Source of the DNA: Flavobacterium oncorhynchi
GTDB lineage: Bacteria; Bacteroidota; Bacteroidia; Flavobacteriales; Flavobacteriaceae
Direction of reading: 5' to 3'
Length of the DNA stretch: 64,000 nucleotides
Assembly: GCF_002217355.1 (NCBI RefSeq)
Contig: NZ_MUHA01000007.1
Location: 62,001-126,000 of the forward strand
A program made the position numbers and the translations under genes. The notes beneath the pieces were generated by a model, which was not told the DNA's origin, searched no databases, and was given only the letters and a program-made list of their open reading frames with translations. Within the stretch, counting starts at the first letter, position 1; each line of letters begins with the position of its first letter. Shown here one piece after another: positions 1-7,614 of this stretch.

Positions 1-15
1 ACAAAAATAAAAATA

Positions 16-73
16 TTAACACCCTTCGCAGAATTTTGATGCAGTTCGTCGAAATTAACACAGAATTTAACAC
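16..73 (+). repeat. Three TTAACAC direct repeats upstream of the first gene
   Basis: TTAACAC occurs at 16-22, 55-61 and 67-73, just before the outer-membrane protein gene. The last two copies start 12 bases apart, about one helical turn, as in many tandem activator or repressor sites. Which protein would bind is unknown. The AT-rich background makes chance copies possible. Confidence 0.3.
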
Positions 74-117
74 AAAAATTATAACTTGTAATCTTACAAC
101 TTTAAAACCAGATAATT

Positions 118-732
118 ATGAAAACTAAATTTTTTATTATTTTATCGATGTTAACTTTCTCATTCGTTAATGCTCAACAAGAAGAAGTTGAGTCAGAAAT
201 GAAAACTGCAAAAGGAATCACTTTTGCGCATGGGGATATGTTTGTAGAAGGTTCTATACAAATTAGCACTGGCGGCGACCAGGATTACTATGCTTTCAAT
301 CCTAAATTTGGATACTTCCTTAATAACAAATTTGCTGTTGGAGGTCAATTAAATTATTCAAGCAACAAATTTGAATCAACAAATACTAAAACAAACATTT
401 TTGGTATTGGAGGATTTGCAAGATATTATGTGCTTGAATTAGATAAGAAACGTTTCAAAGCATATAGTGAAGCCGGCCTTGGCTATGGCCGAAACAAAGT
501 TGAAACAAGTGCAGGTTCTGACGACAGCAACAGTCTTACTGCTAATATTAATGTTGGTTTAAACTATTTTTTAACCAAAAATATTGCCGTTACATTTACC
601 CTTGCTAACATTTTATCTTACAATAGTGTTTCGCCGGAAAATGGTCCATCATCAGATACTTTTCAACTAAACATCAACTTATTTGAAAACATTTTTGATC
701 AACCAAAGTTTGGACTTTTGTATAAATTTTAA
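118..732 (+). CDS. Outer-membrane beta-barrel protein, porin-like
   Basis: This 204-residue protein begins with a Sec signal peptide, with cleavage probable after the NAQQ region near residue 20. The rest alternates polar and hydrophobic residues with many aromatic and Gly positions, as in small 8- to 10-strand beta-barrels (OmpW / OMP_b-brl type). It ends in Phe (LLYKF), the usual outer-membrane assembly signal. The likely place is the outer membrane, but substrate and role cannot be read from sequence. It is monocistronic, with a strong terminator directly behind it. The ATG at 118 is the first one in frame and gives a complete signal peptide. Confidence 0.8.
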   Translation: MKTKFFIILSMLTFSFVNAQQEEVESEMKTAKGITFAHGDMFVEGSIQISTGGDQDYYAFNPKFGYFLNNKFAVGGQLNYSSNKFESTNTKTNIFGIGGFARYYVLELDKKRFKAYSEAGLGYGRNKVETSAGSDDSNSLTANINVGLNYFLTKNIAVTFTLANILSYNSVSPENGPSSDTFQLNINLFENIFDQPKFGLLYKF

Positions 733-754
733 TTCGTTTCTACGATTTACCTAT

Positions 755-785
755 AAAAGCTGTCTCAATTTGGGACAGCTTTTTT
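755..785 (+). terminator. Rho-independent terminator after the beta-barrel gene
   Basis: The stem AGCTGTC (758-764) pairs with GACAGCT (774-780) around a nine-base loop and is followed by a run of T. It lies 22 bases after the stop codon. Confidence 0.85.
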
Positions 786-809
786 ATTTCTTTAAACATC
801 AAACCTTTG

Positions 810-817
810 TAACTTTG
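810..817 (+). promoter_or_regulatory. Bacteroidota -7 promoter element (TAACTTTG)
   Basis: This matches TAnnTTTG and lies 27 bases before the ATG at 845. No clear -33 TTG is seen at the usual spacing. Its place, after the terminator of the previous gene, supports translation starting at 845 and not at the longer in-frame ATG at 683. Confidence 0.5.
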
Positions 818-844
818 AGCCTCTTAACCTTTGAACCAAAAAAA

Positions 845-1804
845 ATGCTCGACGAAACTCCTAAAAGATTTGACCGAATTGTGGCTATTCTAATTCAATT
901 ACAATCAAAAAAAATTGTAAAAGCACAAGAATTGGCAGATCGATTTGATGTGAGTTTACGAACTATTTATAGAGACATCAGAACTCTTGAAGCTTCTGGA
1001 GTTCCAATCTACAGTGAAGCTGGCGTAGGCTACGCTTTAATGGAAGGCTACAGACTTCCGCCGGTTATGTTTACGCGCGAAGAAGTAAGCAGTTTTATTG
1101 CTGCCGAAAAACTAATGCAGAAGTTTACTGATCCTGCTCTTGGAAATCATTACGCATCGGCAATGTATAAGCTGAAATCAGTCCTTCGAAGTACTGATAA
1201 AGACTGGCTTTCTAATATTGAATCTAAAGTTGTAATGCAGACTGCAGAACCAATGTTTAACGACAATTCTCCAAATACTTTAGCGGTTCTTTTTGAAAGT
1301 ATTGCTGAGAAAAAACAAATCTTGCTTTCGTACAAAACTTTTGAAAGCGATCAAACTAATGAACGAAATATTGAGCCTGTTGGTGTTTTTCACGATCATA
1401 ACAATTGGTACTTTTTAGGATATTGTCATCTACGAAAAGATTATCGCCAATTTAGAACAGACAGAATTCAAAAAATTCAGAAAACGGAAACTAGTTTTAC
1501 GATCGAACATAATTCCTTGGACACTTATTTATCTAAAAACGAAACTATTCCAACTACAAAAGTCAGGATCTTGATTGACAAAAAAATCTCCCGCTACTTA
1601 GGAACTGAAAAAAAATATCATGGCTTTATTTCAGAAAAAGAAGTTGATGGAAAAATAGAAATGACGTTTATGTGCAAGGATATTGAAAGCGGGTTCCCGC
1701 GTTGGTTTTTAATGTTTGGTGATTATGCCGAAATCTTAGAACCTGAAAGACTAAAAACAAGAGCTTTAGAATTACTAGAAATTAACAGACTAAGACTTTT
1801 ATAA
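845..1804 (+). CDS. YafY-type HTH and WYL-domain transcriptional regulator
   Basis: Residues 5-60 form a winged helix-turn-helix of the HTH_11/DeoR type (AQELADRFDVSLRTIYRDI). A WYL domain follows from about residue 140, with the core WYFLGYCHLR, and then a C-terminal WCX region. Such proteins are DNA-binding regulators whose WYL domain senses small ligands or nucleic acid. The start at 845 gives 319 residues. The open frame reaches back to 683, but that extension overlaps the previous gene and terminator and is not HTH-like. Two DinB-fold genes lie convergently downstream and could be its targets (inference). Confidence 0.85.
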   Translation: MLDETPKRFDRIVAILIQLQSKKIVKAQELADRFDVSLRTIYRDIRTLEASGVPIYSEAGVGYALMEGYRLPPVMFTREEVSSFIAAEKLMQKFTDPALGNHYASAMYKLKSVLRSTDKDWLSNIESKVVMQTAEPMFNDNSPNTLAVLFESIAEKKQILLSYKTFESDQTNERNIEPVGVFHDHNNWYFLGYCHLRKDYRQFRTDRIQKIQKTETSFTIEHNSLDTYLSKNETIPTTKVRILIDKKISRYLGTEKKYHGFISEKEVDGKIEMTFMCKDIESGFPRWFLMFGDYAEILEPERLKTRALELLEINRLRLL

Positions 1805-1807
1805 AAA

Positions 1808-1840
1808 AACTCCTGAGAGAAATCTTCAGGAGTTTTTTTT
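1808..1840. terminator. Bidirectional terminator
   Basis: AACTCCTGA (1808-1816) pairs with TCAGGAGTT (1826-1834), with A and T runs on the two sides. It sits between convergent genes ending at 1804 and 1843. Confidence 0.85.
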
Positions 1841-1842
1841 AT

Positions 1843-2340
1843 TTATTTCTGTTTAACAACGTTGTAAAAATTATAATCTGTATTTGAAGCGTCTGTAATT
1901 CCAATGTTTCTACCCATTGTAACTATTTGCCCTCTATGATATGTTCCGTGATTAATCACCTGAAGCAAATAATCAGAAACTGGAAGTTCGCATTCAAACC
2001 AAGGATTACTAATTTTAACTTCTTTAACCAAATCTTCTTCAGACAATGAATGGATAATGTCCTTCAACTTTACAGATGAATTTAATAGTCCTGCAAATAT
2101 TTCTTCTTTCGACAATTCATTTTCTGCTTTCTTTTCTATTGGAGAAGTTTCAGAAATGATCGAAAACCAATATTCTTCTGTAGACCAAATATGATCCAAT
2201 GTTTTCATAATATTTGAAAAACTCGAAGAAACCTCTGCATAAAGCAATTCATCAGATTTCGGCGAAAGCCAATTTACAAATTGTTGATTTACCCATAAAT
2301 TATAATCGGCATAATTAGACATTATCTTTTTTAAACTCAT
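1843..2340 (-). CDS. DinB-family protein
   Basis: This 165-residue protein has the DinB/YfiT four-helix fold. The expected metal-binding histidines are visible: H50 in LDHIWSTEEYW, and the NHGTYHRGQ pair near residues 130-137. Members of this family are metal-dependent thiol transferases or stress-induced proteins, and this member's substrate is unknown. It is followed by a bidirectional terminator shared with the WYL regulator. A second, divergent DinB paralogue lies 49 bases upstream on the same strand. Confidence 0.85.
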   Translation of the reverse strand: MSLKKIMSNYADYNLWVNQQFVNWLSPKSDELLYAEVSSSFSNIMKTLDHIWSTEEYWFSIISETSPIEKKAENELSKEEIFAGLLNSSVKLKDIIHSLSEEDLVKEVKISNPWFECELPVSDYLLQVINHGTYHRGQIVTMGRNIGITDASNTDYNFYNVVKQK

Positions 2341-2389
2341 AGCTGTTAATTTAGATTTTTAAAGTTAAACGAATTAAAAAGCAATCTGA

Positions 2390-2869
2390 TTATCTTTCCC
2401 AGAAAAATGGAGGTTCAATATTTAAAGCTCGCAAATACACATAACCTTGCCCACGGTGATGCACTTCATTATCAATAAAATACAAAATATTTTGAATAAT
2501 TGGAAATTCATATTGTCCAAATAGATTAAAGTTTTCATTAAAATCTTCGATCGACAATTTCTCCCAATATTTATTAATTTCCTCTGTTGCCTCATCCCAT
2601 TTTTCAAGGTACTGTGCTTTAAAAATCAATTTTTCTGTTCCTTCTGTATAAGGCTGAACGTCACGATTAACTATCGATTTAAGTGCTGGTGCAGCAATAG
2701 CTAAAAGTTCATCAGCTAATTTTGCAAAAGGACGCATACCTCCAATCGAGAATTCAAAAAAATCTTTTTCAGGAAAAGCCTCAATCACATGACGCGTAAG
2801 CGCGCGATGTCCTTGCCAATGTTTCAATAATTCTTCTGAAGTAATTACTTGTGCTTCTAATGTTTTCAT
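2390..2869 (-). CDS. DinB-family protein
   Basis: This 159-residue protein belongs to the DinB superfamily. It has an early HWQGHRALTRH stretch, the middle metal-site region, and a C-terminal EVHHRGQGYVYLRALN motif typical of the last helix. It is not closely similar to the DinB protein beside it, so the pair is an old paralogy or a functional pairing and not a recent duplication. Both lie on the minus strand 49 bases apart and may be co-transcribed, next to the WYL regulator. The reaction is unknown; thiol transfer or metal-dependent detoxification is typical of the family. Confidence 0.82.
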   Translation of the reverse strand: MKTLEAQVITSEELLKHWQGHRALTRHVIEAFPEKDFFEFSIGGMRPFAKLADELLAIAAPALKSIVNRDVQPYTEGTEKLIFKAQYLEKWDEATEEINKYWEKLSIEDFNENFNLFGQYEFPIIQNILYFIDNEVHHRGQGYVYLRALNIEPPFFWER

Positions 2870-3004
2870 GGTTTTAAAGTTTTAATATTTCTATACTTCA
2901 AAAGTAAAATGAGCCGGTGACAACAGTTTGTCAGTAGGAAAAAACAATTAAAAATTATTTTACATTTTCTTTTATTTTTTTGATAATCGACAAGAAAATA
3001 CTAG

Positions 3005-3032
3005 GTATAGACACACAGCAGTGCGTCTCTAC
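3005..3032. repeat. 28-bp imperfect palindrome with AGAC...GTCT arms
   Basis: Arms 3005-3018 and 3019-3032 are reverse complements at 11 of 14 positions, centred on GCAGTGC-like sequence. It stands alone in the intergenic region before thiL. It resembles the short GTAGAGAC...GTCTCTAC palindromes scattered in many bacterial genomes, though that likeness is from memory. Confidence 0.5.
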
Positions 3033-3105
3033 AAAATAAACATGCTAGAAAAAAACTTAGAACCTTAGCCTCTCAGAATCTTAGTGTCTTTAGAAAAAAC
3101 CTTTG

Positions 3106-3113
3106 TACCTTTG
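3106..3113 (+). promoter_or_regulatory. -7 promoter element of thiL (TACCTTTG)
   Basis: An exact TAnnTTTG match lies 29 bases before the thiL ATG. The -33 TTG is not obvious. The sequence just upstream (3050-3095) is a copy of the dispersed CTTAG/CTCAG repeat. Confidence 0.45.
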
Positions 3114-3142
3114 CACCTTACAAACTTTGGAACTTAAAAAAA

Positions 3143-4189
3143 ATGATCGAAGATAAAAATCCTCAACGTACCAGTATAGCACAATTAGGCGAATTTGGCC
3201 TAATTGAACATTTAACCAAGAACTTTGATGTTACTCAAGAGTCTACTTTAAAAAGTATAGGCGATGACGCTGCTGTTCTTGATTTCAAGGCTAAAAAGGT
3301 GGTCGTTTCTACAGATTTATTAATAGAAGGTGTGCATTTTGATTTGGCTTATATGCCCTTAAAGCATTTAGGATACAAAGCTGTTGTGGTAAATGTATCT
3401 GATATTTGCGCCATGAATGCTAAACCAACGCAAATAACTGTTTCTGTTGCCGTTTCTAATCGTTTTCCATTAGAAGCCTTAGAAGAATTATTTGAAGGGA
3501 TTACGCATGCCGCAAAAGAATATAAAGTAGACGTTATTGGCGGTGACACTACCTCATCACAAAAAGGATTAATTATCAGCATAACGGCTATTGGCGAAGC
3601 TGATGAAGATGAAATCGTTTATCGTAATGGAGCTAAGCAAACTGACTTATTAGTTGTAACCGGCGATATTGGCGCAGCATATATGGGATTGCAGGTTTTG
3701 GAACGTGAAAAACAGGTTTTTCAGGTAAACCCAAACAGTCAGCCAGATTTGGATCCTTATACTTATTTGGTCGAAAGACAACTAAAACCCGAAGCGCGCA
3801 AAGATGTTCGAACTCTTTTGCATGCACTTGAAATAAAACCAACTTCGATGATTGACATTTCTGACGGCTTATCTTCAGAGATTATTCACATCTGTAAGCA
3901 ATCTAAAGTGGGTTGTAATTTATATGAAGATAAACTTCCTCTAGATCCTCAGTTTATTTCGACTTGTGAAGAGTTTAATATTGACAGCACTACTGTTGCG
4001 ATTAATGGCGGCGAAGATTATGAACTTCTTTTTACAATAGATATTAATGATTTTGATAAGATAAAAGGAAATCCGAACTTTTCAATTATTGGTCATATGG
4101 CTGATGAAAGCGAAGGAATTCATTTGGTAACTCGCGCCAATACTAAAATTGCCTTAAAAGCACGCGGCTGGGATGCTTTGAGCGAATAA
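3143..4189 (+). CDS. thiL: Thiamine-monophosphate kinase
   Basis: ThiL phosphorylates thiamine monophosphate to thiamine diphosphate with ATP in the cytoplasm, the last step of cofactor synthesis. The 348-residue length is normal. The AIR-synthase-like fold shows its metal and nucleotide motifs: SIGDDAAVLD near residue 40, VSTDLLIEGVHF, VNVSDICAMNA and DVIGGDTTSS. The C-terminal half has DISDGLSSEI and INGGEDYELLFT. The gene is monocistronic, with a -7 element upstream and a terminator downstream. No TPP riboswitch is visible in front of it. Confidence 0.95.
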   Translation: MIEDKNPQRTSIAQLGEFGLIEHLTKNFDVTQESTLKSIGDDAAVLDFKAKKVVVSTDLLIEGVHFDLAYMPLKHLGYKAVVVNVSDICAMNAKPTQITVSVAVSNRFPLEALEELFEGITHAAKEYKVDVIGGDTTSSQKGLIISITAIGEADEDEIVYRNGAKQTDLLVVTGDIGAAYMGLQVLEREKQVFQVNPNSQPDLDPYTYLVERQLKPEARKDVRTLLHALEIKPTSMIDISDGLSSEIIHICKQSKVGCNLYEDKLPLDPQFISTCEEFNIDSTTVAINGGEDYELLFTIDINDFDKIKGNPNFSIIGHMADESEGIHLVTRANTKIALKARGWDALSE

Positions 4190-4213
4190 ACTTTAAAAAA
4201 TCTAATAAAAAAA

Positions 4214-4259
4214 TTCCAAATTCTAATGTGTTTTGAGGCATTGGAATTTGGATTTTTTT
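4214..4259. terminator. Terminator between convergent thiL and response-regulator genes
   Basis: CCAAATTC and GAATTTGG form the lower stem around a loop containing an inner ATG/CAT pairing. A run of A precedes it and a run of T follows, so it can serve both strands. Confidence 0.65.
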
Positions 4260-4276
4260 ATTTTGAAATTTTATTT

Positions 4277-4975
4277 TTAGAAGAGTCCTTTGCTCTTTGC
4301 TTCTTTTACTAAATCATCATTTGAACCTGATTTTACTTTCAGCAGTTCCATTAAACCAATCCTGCGTCTTTGAATTTCATTTAAAGAAATAGCAATATAA
4401 TGAGGCATTTCAGAAAGTTCTGTTCCCTTTGAAAAGTGGAACAAAATCTGCTTATCAAACTCATCAATTTCTATAGAATTGTGTGGTGATTGATTTAGCA
4501 TTTTTACGACTGATTGGCTATAATACTTTTCGCATTTCATTACTTTATCAAACGCAAAAAGCAATTCATCAAAAGTTAAATCATTTTTTATAACTAATCC
4601 ATTCGGATTAATTGTCCTGATAATGGTTTTGATTTTCAGTAATTCTGTATACATCGTAAGCAAAACGATTTTACAATGCGGCATTTTTTTAATGATCAAT
4701 TTTGCCAGATCTTCGCCAGAAAAAAGATCTTTTTCTTCATAGGCCGGCATACTTATATCTAAAAAAGCAATGTCAAACTCAGGTGTATGCTCATCTTGCA
4801 ATAACTCGTACGCTGATTTACAATCGTGGGCTTGTGCAATTTCAAACTCGTATTCTTTGGGATTATATCGAGTTATTGCATTCTTATATCCTTCAATAAT
4901 AAAAGGATGATCATCGACAATTAATATATTGGGCTTTATTAATTCCGAAATTGGGGCATTGCTATCAGATGTCAT
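4277..4975 (-). CDS. NarL/LuxR-type response regulator
   Basis: The receiver domain (residues 14-140) begins NILIVDDHPFIIEGY, and the phosphoacceptor Asp lies in FDIAFLDISMP. The C-terminal 65 residues align with a LuxR-type helix-turn-helix (EFDKQILFHFSKGTELSEMP to AKSKGLF), but the normally conserved IAxxLxxSxxTVKxH core is poorly kept. It follows the sensor kinase gene and overlaps it by 11 bases (4965-4975), so the two are translated from one message and very probably form a pair. DNA binding by the divergent HTH is likely but not certain. Confidence 0.85.
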   Translation of the reverse strand: MTSDSNAPISELIKPNILIVDDHPFIIEGYKNAITRYNPKEYEFEIAQAHDCKSAYELLQDEHTPEFDIAFLDISMPAYEEKDLFSGEDLAKLIIKKMPHCKIVLLTMYTELLKIKTIIRTINPNGLVIKNDLTFDELLFAFDKVMKCEKYYSQSVVKMLNQSPHNSIEIDEFDKQILFHFSKGTELSEMPHYIAISLNEIQRRRIGLMELLKVKSGSNDDLVKEAKSKGLF

Positions 4976-7022
4976 TTTTATGTAGGTTAATTTTTTGATC
5001 TATTGGAACTTTAACAACTAGAAGTGTTCCTTCTCCTTTGGCAGATTTTATGGCGACTGTACCCTTGCATTCTGCGGCTCTATATTCTATATTATGCAAA
5101 CCTATACCCTTTTTTTTACGTTTGGTATTAAATCCAACTCCATCATCCATAATTGACAATATGAGATAATCTATTTCGCTTTTAAACTCGACTTTAATGG
5201 TTTCTGCATCTGCATACTTATTACAGTTTTGAAGTGCTTCTTGAACAATTCTATACAAATTAATTTTAACCGTATTGTTTACGAGTTCCCATTTTATTTG
5301 AGAATCAAAAAAAGTGATCAATCTAGAATCGTATGTATTTCTCTGATTTTCAATTAGTTTATTCAAAATTAAAACAAAATTATTTACTAGTTCTGATTTC
5401 TCTCGATTTAAATCGTGCGATATTTCTCGAATATCTTCTTCAATACTTTTTAACTCAGCCAAATATTTTTTTCGTTTCGGCGCCGCAAGGCTTTCGTCTA
5501 CTTTATCTAAACTATCCAAACTAATTCGAATTCCAAACATACGCCCTAAAACACCATCATGCAATTCCTGAGCAACATTTTTCTTTTCTCGAATTCGAGT
5601 TGCTTCTATCTCATTTTGCTGCGAAATCATCAGATTATAAATATCTTCATTTGCTATCTGCTGCTGCTGTTTAAAAAGCAGCTCTCTATTTCTTGCCTGC
5701 TGCGTTTTATAAACATAAAAAAACAAACCCAGCAATGTACAAATACTAAAAACATACACTAGGGTTTTGTTTTTTTCTTGCAAGTTAGAGTTCTGGTCTT
5801 TTATTTCATTCGTTTCATATTCGATACGAGAGAATTTTTCTCCCATTTTTCGCTCTGCTTTCAGCATTTTATCATTTAACCTGATATATTCCTTTGAATA
5901 AACCGAAGCTCGGGCAGGATCAACAACTGCCAATTGTTTAAGTGCATCTAACGTACTAATCAATTTTGTTGTGCCTCGGGATGAATTTAACGCTTGTTTT
6001 GCAAATTGAACGGCTCTTAAAGTATCTTTTTTTAAAGCAAAGTATTCAGACAAATGTATTTTACTAGAAACTACTCCTGATGTAAGACCTAAACTATCTC
6101 TAATTTTTAATGATTTATAAAACAAATCCGGCAAGTTGTCAAATTCTTTTAATTTGAATTTAGAATAACCTAAATTATCAAGTAAAATGGCATAGAGACT
6201 TACCCTGTCTTTAAAAAGGTTTTCCTGATTTAAACCTTTTTCAAAAAATCCTTTTGCTTCTTTGTAATTATTCCAATTTAAATATATAAAGCCTATATTA
6301 TTTAATGAAGCCGCCTTATATTGAAACAATGTTGGTATTGATTTATCTTCCAAAGTCTTTAAAGCCTTGTTTTGAAACTCTAAAGCTTTTGTATATTCTC
6401 CTCTTTCATTATACAATACTCCTAGTAAATTGTAACTTTCATAATACAACTCATTTACCTTTTGCTGTTTTTTTAAACTGCTTAAAGCTTTAAAAACGGC
6501 GATCTCACTTTCAAAAAAATCCCCCTCGTTATATTGCAGACCTGCTTTGTTTAAAATTGTTTTTGACAAATTAAAATTATCATTCAACTTCAAATAAATT
6601 TTTTCTGCTTTATAGTAGTGCATGAAAGCACTATCCGAAATGGATTGAGAAGCATAATAATCTCCCAAATAGCTGTATGCTTTTGCCATATGGACAGAAT
6701 CACTAGAATTAGTCGCTCTTTCTAAGATCAACTTGGTCACTTGAAGATATGATTTCCAGTCGCTTATATTGTAATATCGATTGGCTACTTTAAAAAGATT
6801 TACTTTATTAAGAGAATCGTCCTTTTGATTTAGAATTACATTTAACGCTTTCTCATTGTAACCCTTCTTAATATTAAAAGGAAGCTTATCCTCATTTGCT
6901 AACGAAAGATATGTAGACAAACTATCTACTGGAGGAATTTCATTTTTAGCAAATTCTGTTTTCTTGGTACATGCCATTAAAACAAAAAATAAAAGCAATA
7001 TTATTTTACGTTTTCTTTTCAA
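4965..7022 (-). CDS. TPR-containing sensor histidine kinase (HisKA_3 type)
   Basis: The 685-residue protein starts with a signal sequence ending in a lipobox-like LMAC. TPR-like helical repeats cover about residues 60-410, with a transmembrane helix near 424-443. Next come a coiled linker, a HisKA_3 dimerisation helix (QELHDGVLGRMFG, phospho-His near 487), and a HATPase_c domain with N-box QEALQNCNKYA and G-box DDGVGFN plus GIGLHN. The TPR part is likely periplasmic and the kinase cytoplasmic. The only usable start in frame is TTG at 7022, since a stop codon lies six codons upstream. It overlaps the response-regulator gene by 11 bases. Confidence 0.88.
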   Translation of the reverse strand: MKRKRKIILLLFFVLMACTKKTEFAKNEIPPVDSLSTYLSLANEDKLPFNIKKGYNEKALNVILNQKDDSLNKVNLFKVANRYYNISDWKSYLQVTKLILERATNSSDSVHMAKAYSYLGDYYASQSISDSAFMHYYKAEKIYLKLNDNFNLSKTILNKAGLQYNEGDFFESEIAVFKALSSLKKQQKVNELYYESYNLLGVLYNERGEYTKALEFQNKALKTLEDKSIPTLFQYKAASLNNIGFIYLNWNNYKEAKGFFEKGLNQENLFKDRVSLYAILLDNLGYSKFKLKEFDNLPDLFYKSLKIRDSLGLTSGVVSSKIHLSEYFALKKDTLRAVQFAKQALNSSRGTTKLISTLDALKQLAVVDPARASVYSKEYIRLNDKMLKAERKMGEKFSRIEYETNEIKDQNSNLQEKNKTLVYVFSICTLLGLFFYVYKTQQARNRELLFKQQQQIANEDIYNLMISQQNEIEATRIREKKNVAQELHDGVLGRMFGIRISLDSLDKVDESLAAPKRKKYLAELKSIEEDIREISHDLNREKSELVNNFVLILNKLIENQRNTYDSRLITFFDSQIKWELVNNTVKINLYRIVQEALQNCNKYADAETIKVEFKSEIDYLILSIMDDGVGFNTKRKKKGIGLHNIEYRAAECKGTVAIKSAKGEGTLLVVKVPIDQKINLHKNDI

Positions 7023-7069
7023 TTGCGATTTAGAGTTTCACCAAAAATAGTAAAACTATAGACACAAAA

Positions 7070-7096
7070 AAAAAGCTGTCAAAAAATTGACAGCTT
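7070..7096 (-). terminator. Terminator of the small repeat-protein gene
   Basis: AAAGCTGTCAA (7072-7082) pairs with TTGACAGCTTT (7086-7096) with a three-base loop. On the minus strand it is followed by nine T. It ends transcription of the 7121-7438 gene before the sensor-kinase gene. Confidence 0.85.
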
Positions 7097-7120
7097 TACT
7101 ACATATTATTCAGAGTTTAA

Positions 7121-7438
7121 TTAATCTAATTTTTTATCTGTTCCAATAGATTGATTAACACTTGCAAAATTTAAATGTGAATTACTTCTTACTTGATGAA
7201 AATCTGCTTTCTTTTGTCCTCCTACAGCACCAGTTCCATCTGTATCCATTAATTGTTCTCTTACTTGATGAAAATCAGCTTTCTTCTGTCCACCTACAGC
7301 ACCAGTTCCATCTGTCTCTCCATCTCTCTCTATTGTCTGATTTTGTGCCAATAGTACTGAATTTGTTTTTGGTGTTGCAAAAGAAGTTGCTACCATTACT
7401 AAAGAAAATAGTCCGAAAGTTAAAGCTGTTTTTTTCAT
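7121..7438 (-). CDS. Small exported protein with two copies of a 24-residue repeat
   Basis: I do not recognise this 105-residue protein. It begins with a clear Sec signal peptide (cleavage near ATSFA-TP, residue 22). The mature part holds the peptide TDGTGAVGGQKKADFHQVR twice with a 24-residue period, then a short Ser/Asn-rich tail. It has no Cys and no membrane segment after the signal. It lies between a two-component pair and an orphan LytTR regulator, all on the minus strand, but has its own terminator. A processed signalling peptide or a surface or matrix protein would both fit. Function is unknown. Confidence 0.75.
   Translation of the reverse strand: MKKTALTFGLFSLVMVATSFATPKTNSVLLAQNQTIERDGETDGTGAVGGQKKADFHQVREQLMDTDGTGAVGGQKKADFHQVRSNSHLNFASVNQSIGTDKKLD
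7188..7319. repeat. Tandem 72-bp-period repeat inside the small exported protein gene
   Basis: Two nearly identical 57-bp blocks start near 7188 and 7260. They differ at only a few positions, mostly silent, which points to a fairly recent duplication or to selection on the peptide. Confidence 0.85.
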
Positions 7439-7614
7439 GATTTGAGGTATTAATATTTTTAAATGATTTTTTTTTTGGAGTTGTTCACTTAGTGTGAATC
7501 ATGGTGTAAAACTAACACCGTAATCAAAAAAAATTTATACGAAAAAACAGGTTTATGGTAGATCATGCCCAATTGATAGTCAATGAGCGTCAAATCAATG
7601 TAATCGCTTAATTG

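Noticed and set aside
683..844. N-terminal extension of the WYL regulator to 683
   Set aside because: It overlaps the previous coding region and its terminator hairpin, lacks HTH-like sequence, and a -7 promoter element follows it.
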